Assembly (NCBI RefSeq): GCF_000816185.1
Contig: NZ_CP007770.1
Span: 930,001 to 994,000 of the forward strand
Direction: 5' to 3'
Length of the DNA: 64,000 bases
From: Campylobacter insulaenigrae NCTC 12927
Lineage (GTDB): Bacteria; Campylobacterota; Campylobacteria; Campylobacterales; Campylobacteraceae
This document shows positions 1 through 10,865 of the stretch, in pieces. The notes under the pieces are model-generated. The model was not told the DNA's origin. It saw only the letters and a program-made list of their open reading frames with translations, and made no database searches. The position numbers were made by a program, and so were the translations under genes. Each line of letters opens with the position of its first letter. Positions within the stretch are counted from its first letter, which is position 1.

Positions 1-2353
1 TATACTTTTCAGTTGTTTGAGGTGCTATTAAATCTCCTTTTGGCAATTCTTTAGCAAAATTACCATAAAAAGCAAAATCAGATTTTGGATTAGCTTTTTT
101 AGCATAATAATCAAATTTTGTATTAAATCTCCACTGGGTTTCTTTACCATTTACTACAGGCCATCTTAAACCTCTGACCTTATGATAAGTGTCAAAATCA
201 GCTAAATCATGCCCATGTCCTAAACCAAATTTGCGATATTCTTCCCATAAATATTTTTGAATAAAAAACCCATAGCCTTTAAATTCTTCTCCGTCGCTAC
301 CTATAATTTTTCTTTCATCTCCAAAAACTTCAGAATTATCAAAACCCTTTGCTATATTGTCTTTAGCTTTGAATGTTTTTGCCTCACTATTGGCAAATAA
401 TACATCATATAATGTATCATCTTCATTGTAACCCATAGCTTTAGCTTCTTCTAAAACACTTGGTAAAGTAAGCTTATCATTAACTTTCATTTCACCCCAA
501 ACTTCTTTTAATTTAAAGCGTTTTGCAAATTCCATAATCTGCCAAGTATCACTCATAGCTTCACCTACAGGTAAAACTTGTTGTTTCCAATGCTGGGTTC
601 TTCTTTCTGCATTACCATAAGCACCCCATTTTTCATAAATCATAGCACTTGGTAAAATTAAATCTGCTACCTTAGCACTAATTCCTGGATAACAATCACT
701 TACAACAATAAAATTATCCATATTTCTGGCTGCATCTATCCAGTGATTTGCATTTGCTGTATTTTGCCATGGATTATTCACCTGCACCCAAGCAAATTTG
801 ATTTTTCCATCTTCTAAATCTCTCATAATATTTAAATATGGAGCACCTGGTTTTGGATTAATTGTATTTGCAGGTATTTTCCAAATTTTTTCAGAAATTT
901 CTCTATGTTTAGCATTTGCAACCACCATATCAGCCGGTAAACGATGAGAAAATGTTCCCACTTCTCTTGCTGTTCCACAGGCACTTGGTTGTCCAGTAAG
1001 AGAAAAAGCTCCACTACCTGGTTTTGCTTGCTTACCTAATAAAAAATGCACCATATAAGCTTGCTCATTTACCCAAGAACCTCTTGTATGTTGATTAAAT
1101 CCCATAGTCCAAAAACTTACAACTTTTCTATTTTTTTCAATGTATAAATTTGCTAGTTCTTGTAATTTATTTTTAAATTCTTCTATGCTTTCATCTTCAT
1201 TGCCTTTTGCCACTTTAGCCACATAATCAAGTGTATAAGGTTCTAATGCTTTCTTAAAATCCTCAAAAGAAATTTCCCAATGTGTATCAGGTTTATCTTG
1301 ATGCTTCATTTCAAATTTATCACCTGTTTTCACTCCTAGATAAGCTAAAGATATTGCTTCTTCATCATCTAAAACAATAGCGTTTTGCTTAGCAACAGTG
1401 TCTTTTTCACTTACTTTAAATTTAGGATGATTAGGATTATTTCTCATTCCATAACCAATATCAGCATATCCTGTTGTGAATATACAATGCTTATCAACAA
1501 AATCCTTATCCATAGCTTCTGGATGATTATAAACAATTTCTCTTGCTATGTAATTCCAAATAGCTAAATCAGCATTAGGTTTAAAAATAATTTCAGTATC
1601 GGCTATATGAGAAGTTCTATTTGAAAAAGTTGATAAATTTACCACTTTTACCTTATCAAGATTACTTAATTTTCTATCACTTACTCTTGACCATAAAATT
1701 GGATGCATTTCTGCCATATTTGCGCCCCAAGTAATTATAGTATCTGTAAGCTCTATATCATCATAACAACCAGAAGGCTCATCAACTCCAAATGTTTGCA
1801 TAAATCCAACAACTGCAGAAGCCATACAATGACGCGCATTTGGATCAATATTATTTGATCTAAAACCAGCTTTTACGAGTTTAGCTGCAGCATATCCTTC
1901 TTGAATAGTATATTGACCGCTTGCAAAAATTCCAATACCTTCAACACCTTTTTCCTTGTATGCTTTTTTAAATTGCTTTTCCATTTCGTCAAAAGCTTTT
2001 TGCCAAGAAACTTGTTGAAATTTCCCCTTTTTATCAAATTCACCTTTAGAATTTACACGAAGTAAAGGAGTTACCAAACGATCTTCACCATACATAATTT
2101 TTGCATTAAAATAACCTTTAATACAATTTAATCCGCGATTGACTGGAGCCGCAGGATCTCCTTTTACTGCAACGATCTTGCCATCTAAACTCGCAACTAA
2201 TATTCCACATCCTGTACCACAAAATCTACAAACAGCTTTATCCCAGCGCCATTTATTTTCAGTATTTGCAAGCACACTACTTGGAACACTAAGACCCGCA
2301 ACACTACAAGCACTTGCAATAGCAGTATTTTTAATGAAGTCTCTTCTGTTCAT
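1..2353 (-). CDS. napA: Periplasmic nitrate reductase catalytic subunit NapA (3' end cut by window edge)
   Basis: NapA reduces nitrate to nitrite in the periplasm using a bis-MGD molybdenum cofactor and one [4Fe-4S] cluster. About 784 residues are visible; the Campylobacter protein is about 920, so the C-terminus lies outside the window. The start (ATG at 2353) follows a GAGGGAT ribosome binding site. The protein opens with a twin-arginine signal (MNRRDFIK), so it is exported folded by Tat. The Fe-S ligands C42, C45, C49 and C77 are present, and C176 in the NARHCMAS motif is the expected molybdenum ligand. No frameshift was seen. In Campylobacter napA normally leads a nap operon, whose remainder would lie at lower coordinates outside the window. 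Confidence 0.96.
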   Translation of the reverse strand, partial: MNRRDFIKNTAIASACSVAGLSVPSSVLANTENKWRWDKAVCRFCGTGCGILVASLDGKIVAVKGDPAAPVNRGLNCIKGYFNAKIMYGEDRLVTPLLRVNSKGEFDKKGKFQQVSWQKAFDEMEKQFKKAYKEKGVEGIGIFASGQYTIQEGYAAAKLVKAGFRSNNIDPNARHCMASAVVGFMQTFGVDEPSGCYDDIELTDTIITWGANMAEMHPILWSRVSDRKLSNLDKVKVVNLSTFSNRTSHIADTEIIFKPNADLAIWNYIAREIVYNHPEAMDKDFVDKHCIFTTGYADIGYGMRNNPNHPKFKVSEKDTVAKQNAIVLDDEEAISLAYLGVKTGDKFEMKHQDKPDTHWEISFEDFKKALEPYTLDYVAKVAKGNEDESIEEFKNKLQELANLYIEKNRKVVSFWTMGFNQHTRGSWVNEQAYMVHFLLGKQAKPGSGAFSLTGQPSACGTAREVGTFSHRLPADMVVANAKHREISEKIWKIPANTINPKPGAPYLNIMRDLEDGKIKFAWVQVNNPWQNTANANHWIDAARNMDNFIVVSDCYPGISAKVADLILPSAMIYEKWGAYGNAERRTQHWKQQVLPVGEAMSDTWQIMEFAKRFKLKEVWGEMKVNDKLTLPSVLEEAKAMGYNEDDTLYDVLFANSEAKTFKAKDNIAKGFDNSEVFGDERKIIGSDGEEFKGYGFFIQKYLWEEYRKFGLGHGHDLADFDTYHKVRGLRWPVVNGKETQWRFNTKFDYYAKKANPKSDFAFYGNFAKELPKGDLIAPQTTEKY

Positions 2354-2509
2354 CGTATCCCTCGTTATTGTTTATTTTGCGTATATTAAATAACACACAA
2401 ATGTCATATTATCACATTTATATTAAAATTAAATTATAAAAAGGAATATTTTTAAATACTTACATTTAGGATTTATTTAGTATTTTTAAAAAAAATTAAG
2501 CATATTATT

Positions 2510-2535
2510 AAAACGCTAATTTATCTTAGCGTTTT
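2510..2535 (-). terminator. Hairpin terminator after flgG
   Basis: A 10-bp stem (AAAACGCTAA at 2510-2519 with TTAGCGTTTT at 2526-2535) has a 6-nt loop. It overlaps the last codons of flgG. It separates flgG from napA, which lies downstream on the same strand, so napA probably has its own promoter. Confidence 0.65.
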
Positions 2536-3320
2536 AATTGATTTACTATACCAAGCATATCATCACTTGTTGTAATAGCTTTAGAACCAGCTTCGTAAGC
2601 TCTTTGTCCAGTAATAAGATCTGTCATCTCCTCTACAAGTTGAACATTACTAAGCTCTACAAATCCGTGTTTAATAGGGGAAAATCCATTTTCTCCGGCA
2701 ATACCAGCAATAGGAGCACCGCTTGCATCAGTTTCCACCAAAAGATTGTCTCCAAGCGCATGTAAACCAGCAGGATTAATAAAATTTACAAGCTCTATTT
2801 GTCCTATCTGAGTTTCAGCTGTATTTCCTGGTTGAATAACCGAAATAGTTCCATCGGTTGCAACATTAATTGCAGTCGCATCTTCTGGAATTGTCATTTC
2901 TGGCAAAAGTCTATATCCATCTGAATTTACTATATTACCTTCAGCATCTTTTGTAAATTGCCCATTTCTAGTATATGCGATTGTTCCATCAGGCATTTGA
3001 ATTTGAAAAAAACCATTATTTCCTGCTATAGCCATATCAAGACCAGCAGTTGAAGTTTGTTTTAAACTACCCTCACTAAAGATCTTGCTAATTGCAGTTA
3101 CTCTAGAACCAAGACCTACTTCTATCCCACTTGGATGTTTAGTTGTGCTTGAAGTTGATGTTCCAGCATATTTCATTGTTTGATACATTAAATCTGCAAA
3201 TTCAGCACGAGATTTCTTATAACCTACCGTATTAACATTTGAGATATTATTTGAAGTCACATCAATTTGTGTTTGTTGAGACACCATCCCTGATGCTGCT
3301 GTGTATAACGATCTTAACAT
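2526..3320 (-). CDS. flgG: Flagellar distal rod protein FlgG
   Basis: FlgG forms the distal rod of the flagellar basal body in the periplasm. The 264-residue length is typical. The N-terminal rod motif (SGMVSQQTQIDVTSNNISNVNTVGYK, residues about 10-35) and the C-terminal LVEEMTDLITGQRAYEA helix are characteristic of rod/hook proteins. There is no signal peptide, as expected for a protein exported by the flagellar type III apparatus. It follows the flgF-like rod gene by 19 nt and probably shares its sigma-54 promoter. A hairpin overlaps its 3' end. Confidence 0.95.
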   Translation of the reverse strand: MLRSLYTAASGMVSQQTQIDVTSNNISNVNTVGYKKSRAEFADLMYQTMKYAGTSTSSTTKHPSGIEVGLGSRVTAISKIFSEGSLKQTSTAGLDMAIAGNNGFFQIQMPDGTIAYTRNGQFTKDAEGNIVNSDGYRLLPEMTIPEDATAINVATDGTISVIQPGNTAETQIGQIELVNFINPAGLHALGDNLLVETDASGAPIAGIAGENGFSPIKHGFVELSNVQLVEEMTDLITGQRAYEAGSKAITTSDDMLGIVNQLKR

Positions 3321-3339
3321 TTATCTATCCTTAGAATTT

Positions 3340-4149
3340 TTATTTAACATTTGCTAATTTATTAATAGCTTCTTGATTTAAATCATCCATATGAGAAGTC
3401 ATAACTTTTTGATACATCTCAACCATACGATTTGCTTCTATTAATCCAACCATTTCAGTCACAGGATTTACATTAGAACCTTGAGTAAAACCTTGTTTAA
3501 TAGCACCTGAATTTTGTAAATCTCTTATTTTATTTACATCTACTTTATACATATTATCACCATCTTTTTGTAAATCTCTTAAATCATCTACTTGAGCTAC
3601 AAATAATCTTGCAATATTTTGATTTGTAGTGCTAATAATCCCATTTTTATCTACATTAACAAAAGCATTGGAATCACCTATACGAATTCCATCATTTTCT
3701 GGATTATTAAAATAATCACTACTTAAAACCCTATATCCTTGACGATTAACCAAATATCCATCTTCATCAAGTTGAAAATTTCCATCTTGACTTAATCTTA
3801 CTTCTCCGTTGTTAGTTTTAATAAGATAGAAAGTATCTTCTCTTGTTAAAGCAAGATCTAAAGGATTATGGGTCATCTTCATGGATCCAACATTAAAATT
3901 TGTATATACATGATTAACTTGAGGTACTCTATCTATAGTAGTATTTACAAATCTCGCTGCATCTCTTGTATGATTTTCTATAGGCAACTCATCTTGAGTT
4001 TCTTTAAAAATCCTTTTAAAATCTGCAATAACAACATTATCTCTCTTGTAACCACTAGTGTTGACATTGGCAAGGTTATTAGTTACAACGTCTAAGCGAT
4101 TAAATTGTGTAACCATAGCACCAGTGGCTTGATAATATCCATTTTGCAT
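3340..4149 (-). CDS. flgG2: Flagellar proximal rod protein, FlgF/FlgG2 type
   Basis: This 269-residue protein belongs to the same axial rod family as FlgG. It has the N-terminal motif TQFNRLDVVTNNLANVNTSGYK (about residues 14-35) and the C-terminal NPVTEMVGLIEANRMVEMYQKV helix. It is less similar to FlgG than FlgG orthologues are to one another, and probably corresponds to FlgF; the Campylobacter literature names this gene flgG2. It is first in a two-gene operon with flgG. A sigma-54 element lies about 38-55 bp upstream of its ATG, placing it in the RpoN-dependent middle class of flagellar genes. Confidence 0.9.
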   Translation of the reverse strand: MQNGYYQATGAMVTQFNRLDVVTNNLANVNTSGYKRDNVVIADFKRIFKETQDELPIENHTRDAARFVNTTIDRVPQVNHVYTNFNVGSMKMTHNPLDLALTREDTFYLIKTNNGEVRLSQDGNFQLDEDGYLVNRQGYRVLSSDYFNNPENDGIRIGDSNAFVNVDKNGIISTTNQNIARLFVAQVDDLRDLQKDGDNMYKVDVNKIRDLQNSGAIKQGFTQGSNVNPVTEMVGLIEANRMVEMYQKVMTSHMDDLNQEAINKLANVK

Positions 4150-4186
4150 TGTAATTCCTAAAAATCTGAAATATTTTAATCACACA

Positions 4187-4204
4187 AAGCAATATCTATT
4201 CCAA
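4187..4204 (-). promoter_or_regulatory. Sigma-54 (RpoN) promoter for flgG2-flgG
   Basis: Read on the minus strand the element is TTGGAAT-N5-TTGCTT. The invariant GG (4201-4202) and GC (4189-4190) are separated by exactly 10 nt, matching the sigma-54 -24/-12 consensus. The predicted transcript starts about 25-30 nt before the flgG2 ATG. Confidence 0.85.
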
Positions 4205-4280
4205 AAAATTTTATTTGTTTTTAATTAATTTTTAGGAAGAATAACAAGTTTCATACTAAAATTATCTCAAAGGACACTTT

Positions 4281-6158
4281 ATGGCTGGCGAAGCGAATAC
4301 TTTAGAAGAACTTTTTAAAGAAAATTCTAAAGATTATATCACATATGAAAAACTTGTCAAGTACTTAGCAAAAATTCCAAATGCCTCTAGTGTAAAAAAA
4401 ATTCGAGATTTAATGACCAAACACAAAGTAGAATTAGTATCTTCAGCAGAAATTGCAAAAAAACGTAATCTAGAAGAAGCAAAAAAACTGCAAGAAGAAA
4501 AACAAAAACTACAAGATACAAGCTTGGAAAATGAATTTGATTTAGCTAATGAAAATGATTTATTAGAATGGAGTAGATCAGATTCTCCTGTAAGAATGTA
4601 TTTAAGAGAAATGGGACAAATTTCATTATTAAACAAAGATGAAGAAGTAGAAATCTCTAAAAAAATAGAACTTGGTGAGGATATTATTATCGATGCTTTC
4701 TGTTCGGTGCCTTATTTGATTGACTTTATACTTGATTATAAAGAACCTTTAATCAATAGAGAAAGAAGAGTAAAGGAACTTTTCAAAAGCTTTGAAGATG
4801 ACGATAAAAATGAAGATGATAAAAATGAAGATGAAATAGATACCGATGAAGAAAATGAAAACGACGAAAATGATTTAAATAGTGATAAAAAAATTAAAAA
4901 AACAAATAAAAAAGAAGATGAAAGAACTTTAAAAGTCATAGAAAGCTTTAAAGCTTTAGAAAAAGCAAAAAAAGAATGGTTAAAAACCATTTCCACCATT
5001 AGCGCAGAAAAAAACGAAGATGACTTATTAGATAAATTAATAATAGCTTTTAAGAAAAATATATTAAAAGAAAAACTTATGAACTTAGGCCCAACTTCAA
5101 AGCTCATATCAGAAATAGTAAAATCAATGGAAACTGCTTTAAAAAGTGATGAAGAATTTGATAAGGAACTTAAGCGCTTAGAATACCGTTTACCAATGTT
5201 TTCAGAAGAACTCAAACAAAGACATGCAGATATCTTAAAAGATATCACTAAACTTAGCAAAGAAGAAATAACTGAGCGTGCTTTGGAAACAACTATGGTT
5301 AGTACTTATATGGAAATTAAAAAACTTATTCAAACAAAAGAAGCTAGCCAAAATTCATTTGATTTAGAAAAAGATCAATTAAAAGAAATTTTAGAACAAA
5401 TCAAACGAGGCAAAAGAATTTCTGATGAGGCAAAAACTAGAATGGCTAAATCAAATTTACGACTTGTAGTTAGCATAGCAAAAAGATATACAAATCGCGG
5501 CTTACCTTTTTTAGATTTAATTCAAGAAGGTAATATTGGTTTAATGAAAGCAGTTGATAAATTTGAATATAAAAGAGGTTATAAATTTTCAACTTATGCT
5601 ACATGGTGGATACGACAGGCTATTTCAAGAGCTATAGCAGATCAAGCAAGGACTATAAGAATTCCTATTCATATGATAGAAACTATCAATCAAATCAATA
5701 AAATAATTCGTGAATATTTACAAAAAGAAGGCAAAGAACCGGATGTTAACATTATCGCTAAAGAAGTAAATTTAAGTGTAGATAAAGTAAAACAAGTTAT
5801 CAAAATCACAAAAGAACCTGTTTCTCTAGAAGCACCTATTAGCAATGAAGATGATGGTAAATTTGGAGATTTTGTAGAAGATAGAAATTCACTTTCACCT
5901 ATGGATCACATTTTAAAAGATGATTTAAAAGAACAAATTGATGAAGTTTTAGATCAACTAAATGATAGAGAAAAAGCAGTTATTAGGATGCGTTTTGGTT
6001 TAATGGATGATGAAAGCGATAGAACTTTAGAAGAAATTGGTAAAGAACTTAATGTCACTAGAGAAAGAGTAAGACAAATAGAAAGTTCTGCTATAAAAAA
6101 ACTTAAGCACCCTAAAGTTGGTAGAAAACTTAAAAATTATATTGAAGGCTGGAAATAA
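4281..6158 (+). CDS. rpoD: Primary sigma factor RpoD (sigma-70)
   Basis: RpoD is the housekeeping sigma factor that directs RNA polymerase to promoters. The 625 residues contain a region 1.1-like N-terminus, region 1.2 ([16 protein letters not shown], about residue 100), region 2 with the core-binding and melting helices ([16 protein letters not shown], near 410-425, then [15 protein letters not shown]), region 3, and region 4 with the helix-turn-helix ([20 protein letters not shown]). An acidic, Asn/Lys-rich stretch sits in the non-conserved region at about residues 170-210. The ATG is preceded by AAAGGA. It faces ppk convergently, and a shared hairpin lies between them. Confidence 0.97.
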   Translation: MAGEANTLEELFKENSKDYITYEKLVKYLAKIPNASSVKKIRDLMTKHKVELVSSAEIAKKRNLEEAKKLQEEKQKLQDTSLENEFDLANENDLLEWSRSDSPVRMYLREMGQISLLNKDEEVEISKKIELGEDIIIDAFCSVPYLIDFILDYKEPLINRERRVKELFKSFEDDDKNEDDKNEDEIDTDEENENDENDLNSDKKIKKTNKKEDERTLKVIESFKALEKAKKEWLKTISTISAEKNEDDLLDKLIIAFKKNILKEKLMNLGPTSKLISEIVKSMETALKSDEEFDKELKRLEYRLPMFSEELKQRHADILKDITKLSKEEITERALETTMVSTYMEIKKLIQTKEASQNSFDLEKDQLKEILEQIKRGKRISDEAKTRMAKSNLRLVVSIAKRYTNRGLPFLDLIQEGNIGLMKAVDKFEYKRGYKFSTYATWWIRQAISRAIADQARTIRIPIHMIETINQINKIIREYLQKEGKEPDVNIIAKEVNLSVDKVKQVIKITKEPVSLEAPISNEDDGKFGDFVEDRNSLSPMDHILKDDLKEQIDEVLDQLNDREKAVIRMRFGLMDDESDRTLEEIGKELNVTRERVRQIESSAIKKLKHPKVGRKLKNYIEGWK

Positions 6159-6187
6159 TTAATCCTTAACTATAAAAGGATTAATTA
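6156..6187. terminator. Bidirectional terminator between rpoD and ppk
   Basis: A perfect 12-bp inverted repeat (6156-6167 with 6176-6187) has an 8-nt loop. The rpoD stop codon is in the left arm and the ppk stop codon in the right arm, so the hairpin ends both convergent transcripts. Confidence 0.7.
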
Positions 6188-8274
6188 TCTCTAAAAAGTT
6201 TAGTTGCAAGATGTGTTGCTCTGCTTTGATCCGTATCTTTTTTAAGTGTATAAAAAATTCTACTAATATAATCTTCTAAAATTTTTTGAGAATTATTGAT
6301 TTTATCATCTTTATTGATGATAATCTTTTTATATCTGCCATCACTATTTAATTCATAAGCTAAATCATTATCACTTAATTGCAATTTTAATATTTGTGCC
6401 AACTTTGCCCTAGAGTGCTCATCATATATTGGTGTCATCAACTCAAGACGTCTTTCTAAATTTCTTGGCATCCAATCTGCACTTGAAATAAAATAATTTG
6501 GACTTGTATGCTTAAAATACAAAATTCTTGCATGCTCTAAATATTTTCCAACTATACTTCTAACCTTTATATTTTCACTATAACCTTGCACGTCTGGTTT
6601 CAAACAGCAAATTCCTCTAACTATCAAATCAATTCTTACACCCTTATTAGATGCTTCATATAAAGCTTTAATCACATCCGCATCAACTAAAGCATTCATT
6701 TTAGCTATAATGACACCATTTTCTCTTTGATTTGCTTCAATTGCTATCATTTCTAAAATTCTTTCTTTGATTTGCTTAGGACTCATCGATAAGGTTTTTA
6801 AACGACGGCTTTTACTATACCCTGACAAAATATGAAAAAATGTCGTAGTATCTTGTGAATACTCTTCCTTTGAAGTAAAATAACTAACATCTGTGTAAAC
6901 TTTAGCTGAGCTAGCATTGTAATTTCCTGTACTAAGGTGATTATAAATTTTAAGTTTATCACCTTCTTTTCTAATTACTTGAGCAACTTTAGCATGTACT
7001 TTAAATCCTGTAATACCATAAATTACATGAGCACCAGCATTTTCTAATGATTTTGCCCAATGTAAATTATTTTCTTCATCAAAGCGAGCCTTAAGTTCGA
7101 CCATTACAGTAACTTGTTTACCATCATTTGCAGCATCAATCAAGGCTTGAACTATATTTGAATTTTTTTCCACTCTATAAAGTGTCATTCGTATAGAAAC
7201 AACCTTAGGATCTTTACTTGCTTCTTTTATAAATTGATAAACAGGTTCAAAACTTTCATAAGGTTGAAAGACCAAAATATCTTGTTTATCCATAGCGCTA
7301 AATATCGATAAATTATCTCCAAATGGCGGTAAAATTTTTGAAGTATATACAGGACTTAGTAAGTGAGTAAATTCTTTGTTTAAAATAATTTGCCAAAGCG
7401 ATGATAAATTTAAAAGAGTATCATATTCATAAATATCTTTATGAAAAATATTCATATGTAAGCGTAAAAATTCTATCAATTGTTCATCAGCACCTTTTTG
7501 AATTTGCAAACGAATAAATGCACCTTTTCTACGGAGCTTTAACCCTTGTTCTAAAATCATCATAAAATCATCAGCTTCCTCTTCTTCAATCTCCATATCT
7601 GCATTTCTAGTTACCCTAAAAGCAGCAGAAGCTAAAAGCTTATACCCAGGAAAAATGTGTTCTGTGTGATGATGAACTATACTTTCAATAGGCACATAAA
7701 TATTTGAACTTACTTGATAAAATCTAGGTAAAACTCTTGGGATACGTATCATTCCAAATTTTAATAGCTCTGGATGGATAGGATCACAAAGCTTTACCGC
7801 CAAAGAGAAAGATAAATTGTTTAAATGCGGAAAAGGATGAGTAGCATCTACAGCAATTGGAACTATAACAGGAAAAATATTAGAAAAAAAATGTTCATTA
7901 CATTGTTGTTTCATATCCTCATCAAGCTCTTCATATGATCTAATAAACAAGTTTTCTTTTTCAAGGTCAGATAAAATTTTAGAAAAATATTGCTCAAGCA
8001 CATATTTTTCTTCGTGCAAATAATTTCTTATGGCTTTTAATTGCGCCAATGGTGTCATTTCATCATTGCTAGTGGTGCTAATACCAGCAACAAAAAGTTG
8101 TTTTAAACCAGCCACTCTAATCATATAAAATTCATCTAAGTTAGTGCAATATATAGCTATAAATTTCAGTTTTTCCAGCAATGGAAGCTCTTTGGAACAT
8201 TGATCTAACACTCTAGAATTAAAAGCTAACCAAGATAATTCTCTGTTAATATACATAGATGATTGAAACTGCAT
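6181..8274 (-). CDS. ppk: Polyphosphate kinase PPK1
   Basis: PPK1 reversibly transfers the terminal phosphate of ATP to inorganic polyphosphate. The 697-residue length is typical. The N-terminal domain begins with the family motif [17 protein letters not shown]446 in NHLSTGNYN corresponds to the autophosphorylated catalytic histidine, and H581 in [10 protein letters not shown] to the second essential histidine. The order of domains (N, head, C1, C2) appears intact. It is followed on the other strand by nrfH, with a 203-nt divergent region between them. Polyphosphate metabolism in Campylobacter is linked to stress survival; that is family knowledge, not seen here. Confidence 0.96.
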   Translation of the reverse strand: MQFQSSMYINRELSWLAFNSRVLDQCSKELPLLEKLKFIAIYCTNLDEFYMIRVAGLKQLFVAGISTTSNDEMTPLAQLKAIRNYLHEEKYVLEQYFSKILSDLEKENLFIRSYEELDEDMKQQCNEHFFSNIFPVIVPIAVDATHPFPHLNNLSFSLAVKLCDPIHPELLKFGMIRIPRVLPRFYQVSSNIYVPIESIVHHHTEHIFPGYKLLASAAFRVTRNADMEIEEEEADDFMMILEQGLKLRRKGAFIRLQIQKGADEQLIEFLRLHMNIFHKDIYEYDTLLNLSSLWQIILNKEFTHLLSPVYTSKILPPFGDNLSIFSAMDKQDILVFQPYESFEPVYQFIKEASKDPKVVSIRMTLYRVEKNSNIVQALIDAANDGKQVTVMVELKARFDEENNLHWAKSLENAGAHVIYGITGFKVHAKVAQVIRKEGDKLKIYNHLSTGNYNASSAKVYTDVSYFTSKEEYSQDTTTFFHILSGYSKSRRLKTLSMSPKQIKERILEMIAIEANQRENGVIIAKMNALVDADVIKALYEASNKGVRIDLIVRGICCLKPDVQGYSENIKVRSIVGKYLEHARILYFKHTSPNYFISSADWMPRNLERRLELMTPIYDEHSRAKLAQILKLQLSDNDLAYELNSDGRYKKIIINKDDKINNSQKILEDYISRIFYTLKKDTDQSRATHLATKLFRDN

Positions 8275-8423
8275 CTTATTTACCTTAAATAATCTATTTA
8301 ATAAATAGTATATTATATATTAAGAATACTTACCTTTATTAAATTATTATGATATTAAATCTTAAAAAACCATTTATAATAAATTAAGATATTTTATATC
8401 TTTAAATTAATATTAAATATATT

Positions 8424-8429
8424 TATAAT
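8424..8429 (+). promoter_or_regulatory. Candidate -10 box for nrfHA
   Basis: TATAAT lies 49 bp before the nrfH start in the very AT-rich 8275-8477 region. No clear -35 is visible, which is usual for Campylobacter sigma-70 promoters. I did not recognise a convincing regulator site in this region. Confidence 0.4.
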
Positions 8430-8477
8430 ATAGTTACAACATAGCATTTTGATGCCTTATTATGCAAGGAGGAATTC

Positions 8478-8978
8478 TTGAAGCAAAAAAAGGCTTTTCC
8501 TAGTCTGTTTAGCGTTTTTTTACTTTTACTTGTCGTATTTTTTGTGATTGGTTTTTATACCTTTTACAACGCCAAAGGTACTTCTTATCTTAGCAATGCG
8601 AGTCAATCATGTAATAATTGTCATATTATGAATGAAGTTTACAATGATTATCTTGCAGCTCCTCACTCCAAAAAAGTTAAAGGTGAGCCAAGAGCAACCT
8701 GTAGTGATTGCCATTTACCTCACAACTTTTTAGATAAATGGATTGCTAAAGCACAAAGTGGTCTAGGGCATGCTTACGCCTTTACATTTAAATTAAATGA
8801 ATTGCCAACAAATTTAAATGCAAACGAAAAAAGTAAAAAAATGGTGCAAGATAATTGTATTCGTTGTCACTTTGATTACGCTAGCGTAGCTATTAATGCG
8901 ACAACCAATCCTCATAAGGATAATTCTTTAAATTGCGTTTCGTGTCATGGTAGCGTCGGACATAAGCGTGGATTTTAA
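8478..8978 (+). CDS. nrfH: Tetraheme cytochrome c NrfH, quinol dehydrogenase for nitrite reduction
   Basis: NrfH anchors NrfA to the periplasmic face of the membrane and passes electrons to it from menaquinol. It has one N-terminal membrane segment (about residues 9-30) and four CXXCH heme sites at C45/C48/H49, C75/C78/H79, C127/C130/H131 and C153/C156/H157. The start is TTG at 8478. It is chosen because a perfect AAGGAGG ribosome binding site (8466-8472) lies 5 nt upstream and the membrane segment follows directly. nrfA follows 15 nt downstream in the usual NrfHA order. Confidence 0.95.
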   Translation: MKQKKAFPSLFSVFLLLLVVFFVIGFYTFYNAKGTSYLSNASQSCNNCHIMNEVYNDYLAAPHSKKVKGEPRATCSDCHLPHNFLDKWIAKAQSGLGHAYAFTFKLNELPTNLNANEKSKKMVQDNCIRCHFDYASVAINATTNPHKDNSLNCVSCHGSVGHKRGF

Positions 8979-8993
8979 TTTTTAGGAGATTCA

Positions 8994-10826
8994 ATGAATA
9001 AAAAAAGTCTTTTATACTCATGTATAATAATTTTACTTGTGTTAATCGGTGCTGTTTTATGGCTAAATAATGATATAAGTAAAAAGCAAGAAGAGAGTAT
9101 TGGGGGTATTGTTAGCAAAAATTTCGTTGAGATGAGCGATGAAAATCCTACTTTTGATGAATGGGGTAAAAATTTTCCAGATTATTTGGATATGTATCTT
9201 ACAGTAGAAAGAGAAAAGCCTATGGAAACTGATTTTGGCGGAAATCTATCATATTCAAAATTAATAAGATACCCTCAACTTACTATTTTATGGGCAGGAT
9301 ATCCTTTTTCAATTGACGCTAATGAAGAAAGAGGACATTTTTGGGTGCAAGTTGATCAAATGGATACAGCAAGAAATAACAAAGATTTTTTAAATTCTCA
9401 TGGATTTGCTGGATTTGGTGGACAACCAACTGCTTGTATGAATTGTCATAGTGGTTGGTCTCCATGGCTTATTAAGAATACACAAGGTAATAACGAAAAA
9501 GAAAAATGGATAGCATTTAATTCTACAAAATATTGGACAATGATAAAAAATATTCCTGCAGTAAATGGTTACAAAGAAGGTTCTTTAGAACATAGTGGTC
9601 CTCATGGAGGTAAAAGAATGGGAATAACTTGTGCAGATTGTCATACCCCAAATAATATGAGTTTGAGGCTTACACGCCCAGCTGCTATAAATGCTCTTAT
9701 AGCAAGAGGTTATGAGAAAGATGAAGAACAAGGCGTAAAAGCTACAAGAGAAGAAATGAGAACTTTAGTTTGCTCTCAATGCCACGTGGAATATTATTTT
9801 AGACCTACTGGAGAAAAAATCAAAGTAATGGGAGAAAGCATAGCTAATGATTCTACTAAAAAATGGTGGAATGGGACTCAAAAAACTTACGATGAATTTG
9901 ATTCTTGGAGAGATGGTAATAAACCAACACAAATAGAAGTAGATGGCTTAGAATTAGTATTTCCTTGGAGTGAATGGAAAAAAGGCCAAGCTTTTAGAAT
10001 AGAAATGTTTGACGATTATTATGATAAAGTACGCACGATTTTTGATAAAGATTGGGCTCATAAATTAAGTGGTGCGCCTATGATAAAAATTCAACATCCA
10101 GAAAGTGAATTATACAGCGGTGGGGTGCATGCAGCTAATGGAGTTAGTTGCGCAGATTGTCATATGCCTTATATTAGAAAAGGTGCTAAGAAAATGACTC
10201 AACATAATGTTACTTCGCCTTTACAAAATATTAATGCTGCTTGTAAAACTTGTCATACTCAAAGCGAAGAATATCTTAAAGCACAAATTAAAGATATTCA
10301 AAATTCAATTGCTCATGACTTAAGAACGGCAGAATATGCCATTGTAAGTCTTATCAAAGATATTCAAGTTATACGTGAATATTTAAGCATGATGCCAGAG
10401 TACCAAACAGATAATAAAGCAGATGTAAATAAAATCAACAATACTTTAAAAGAAGTATTAGAACTCCATAGAAAAGCTCAAATGAGAGCAGATTTTATTG
10501 GTGCTGAAAATTCTACAGGTTTTCACAATCCAAGAGAAGCCTCAAGAATGCTTTTACAAGCTGTGGACATGGCAAGAATGGGACAAACTAAATTAGTAGA
10601 AATTGCTAATGTAAATGGAATCAAAGACTTTAAAACTTCTAATTTAACTTTTGAAGATATTCAAAAATTTAATCCAGGAGATATCCGCTATAAAGTAGAT
10701 TTAAATGGGCATAAGGCAGGAGAGCGCTATTATAAACATGATAATATTAATGGCAACCCTTCACAACATCTTTTAGATATGGATAAAAATCTTAAACCAT
10801 ATAATTATCAAAACATAGATAAATAA
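8994..10826 (+). CDS. nrfA: Pentaheme cytochrome c nitrite reductase NrfA
   Basis: NrfA reduces nitrite to ammonium with six electrons in the periplasm and also detoxifies nitric oxide. The 610 residues begin with a signal/anchor helix (about 5-23). Five heme sites are visible: C148-MN-C151-H152, C213/C216/H217, C260/C263/H264, C386/C389/H390 and C417/C420/H421. The first corresponds to the active-site heme, which in most NrfA has a CXXCK motif; here it is CXXCH, so the distal lysine ligand is replaced. The gene follows nrfH by 15 nt and ends in a strong hairpin. Confidence 0.96.
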   Translation: MNKKSLLYSCIIILLVLIGAVLWLNNDISKKQEESIGGIVSKNFVEMSDENPTFDEWGKNFPDYLDMYLTVEREKPMETDFGGNLSYSKLIRYPQLTILWAGYPFSIDANEERGHFWVQVDQMDTARNNKDFLNSHGFAGFGGQPTACMNCHSGWSPWLIKNTQGNNEKEKWIAFNSTKYWTMIKNIPAVNGYKEGSLEHSGPHGGKRMGITCADCHTPNNMSLRLTRPAAINALIARGYEKDEEQGVKATREEMRTLVCSQCHVEYYFRPTGEKIKVMGESIANDSTKKWWNGTQKTYDEFDSWRDGNKPTQIEVDGLELVFPWSEWKKGQAFRIEMFDDYYDKVRTIFDKDWAHKLSGAPMIKIQHPESELYSGGVHAANGVSCADCHMPYIRKGAKKMTQHNVTSPLQNINAACKTCHTQSEEYLKAQIKDIQNSIAHDLRTAEYAIVSLIKDIQVIREYLSMMPEYQTDNKADVNKINNTLKEVLELHRKAQMRADFIGAENSTGFHNPREASRMLLQAVDMARMGQTKLVEIANVNGIKDFKTSNLTFEDIQKFNPGDIRYKVDLNGHKAGERYYKHDNINGNPSQHLLDMDKNLKPYNYQNIDK

Positions 10827-10828
10827 TC

Positions 10829-10851
10829 AAAATCCCGTTAAACGGGATTTT
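10829..10851. terminator. Bidirectional terminator between nrfA and thiC
   Basis: A 9-bp stem (AAAATCCCG with CGGGATTTT) has loop TTAAA. It lies between convergent nrfA and thiC, with T-rich 3' ends on both strands, and can stop both transcripts. Confidence 0.85.
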
Positions 10852-10865
10852 ATTCTTTATTTGTT

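Noticed and set aside
1-2353. Possible pseudogene: napA lacks a stop codon in the window
   Set aside because: The frame is open from the start codon to the window edge; the gene is cut by the window rather than broken.
4736-5260. 174-residue minus-strand open frame inside rpoD
   Set aside because: Ser/Phe/Leu-rich translation typical of the antisense of Lys/Glu codons; rpoD is intact on the other strand.
8275-8477. Possible small RNA or tRNA in the ppk-nrfH gap
   Set aside because: The region is almost pure A/T with no cloverleaf or GC stem; only a promoter-like box was seen.
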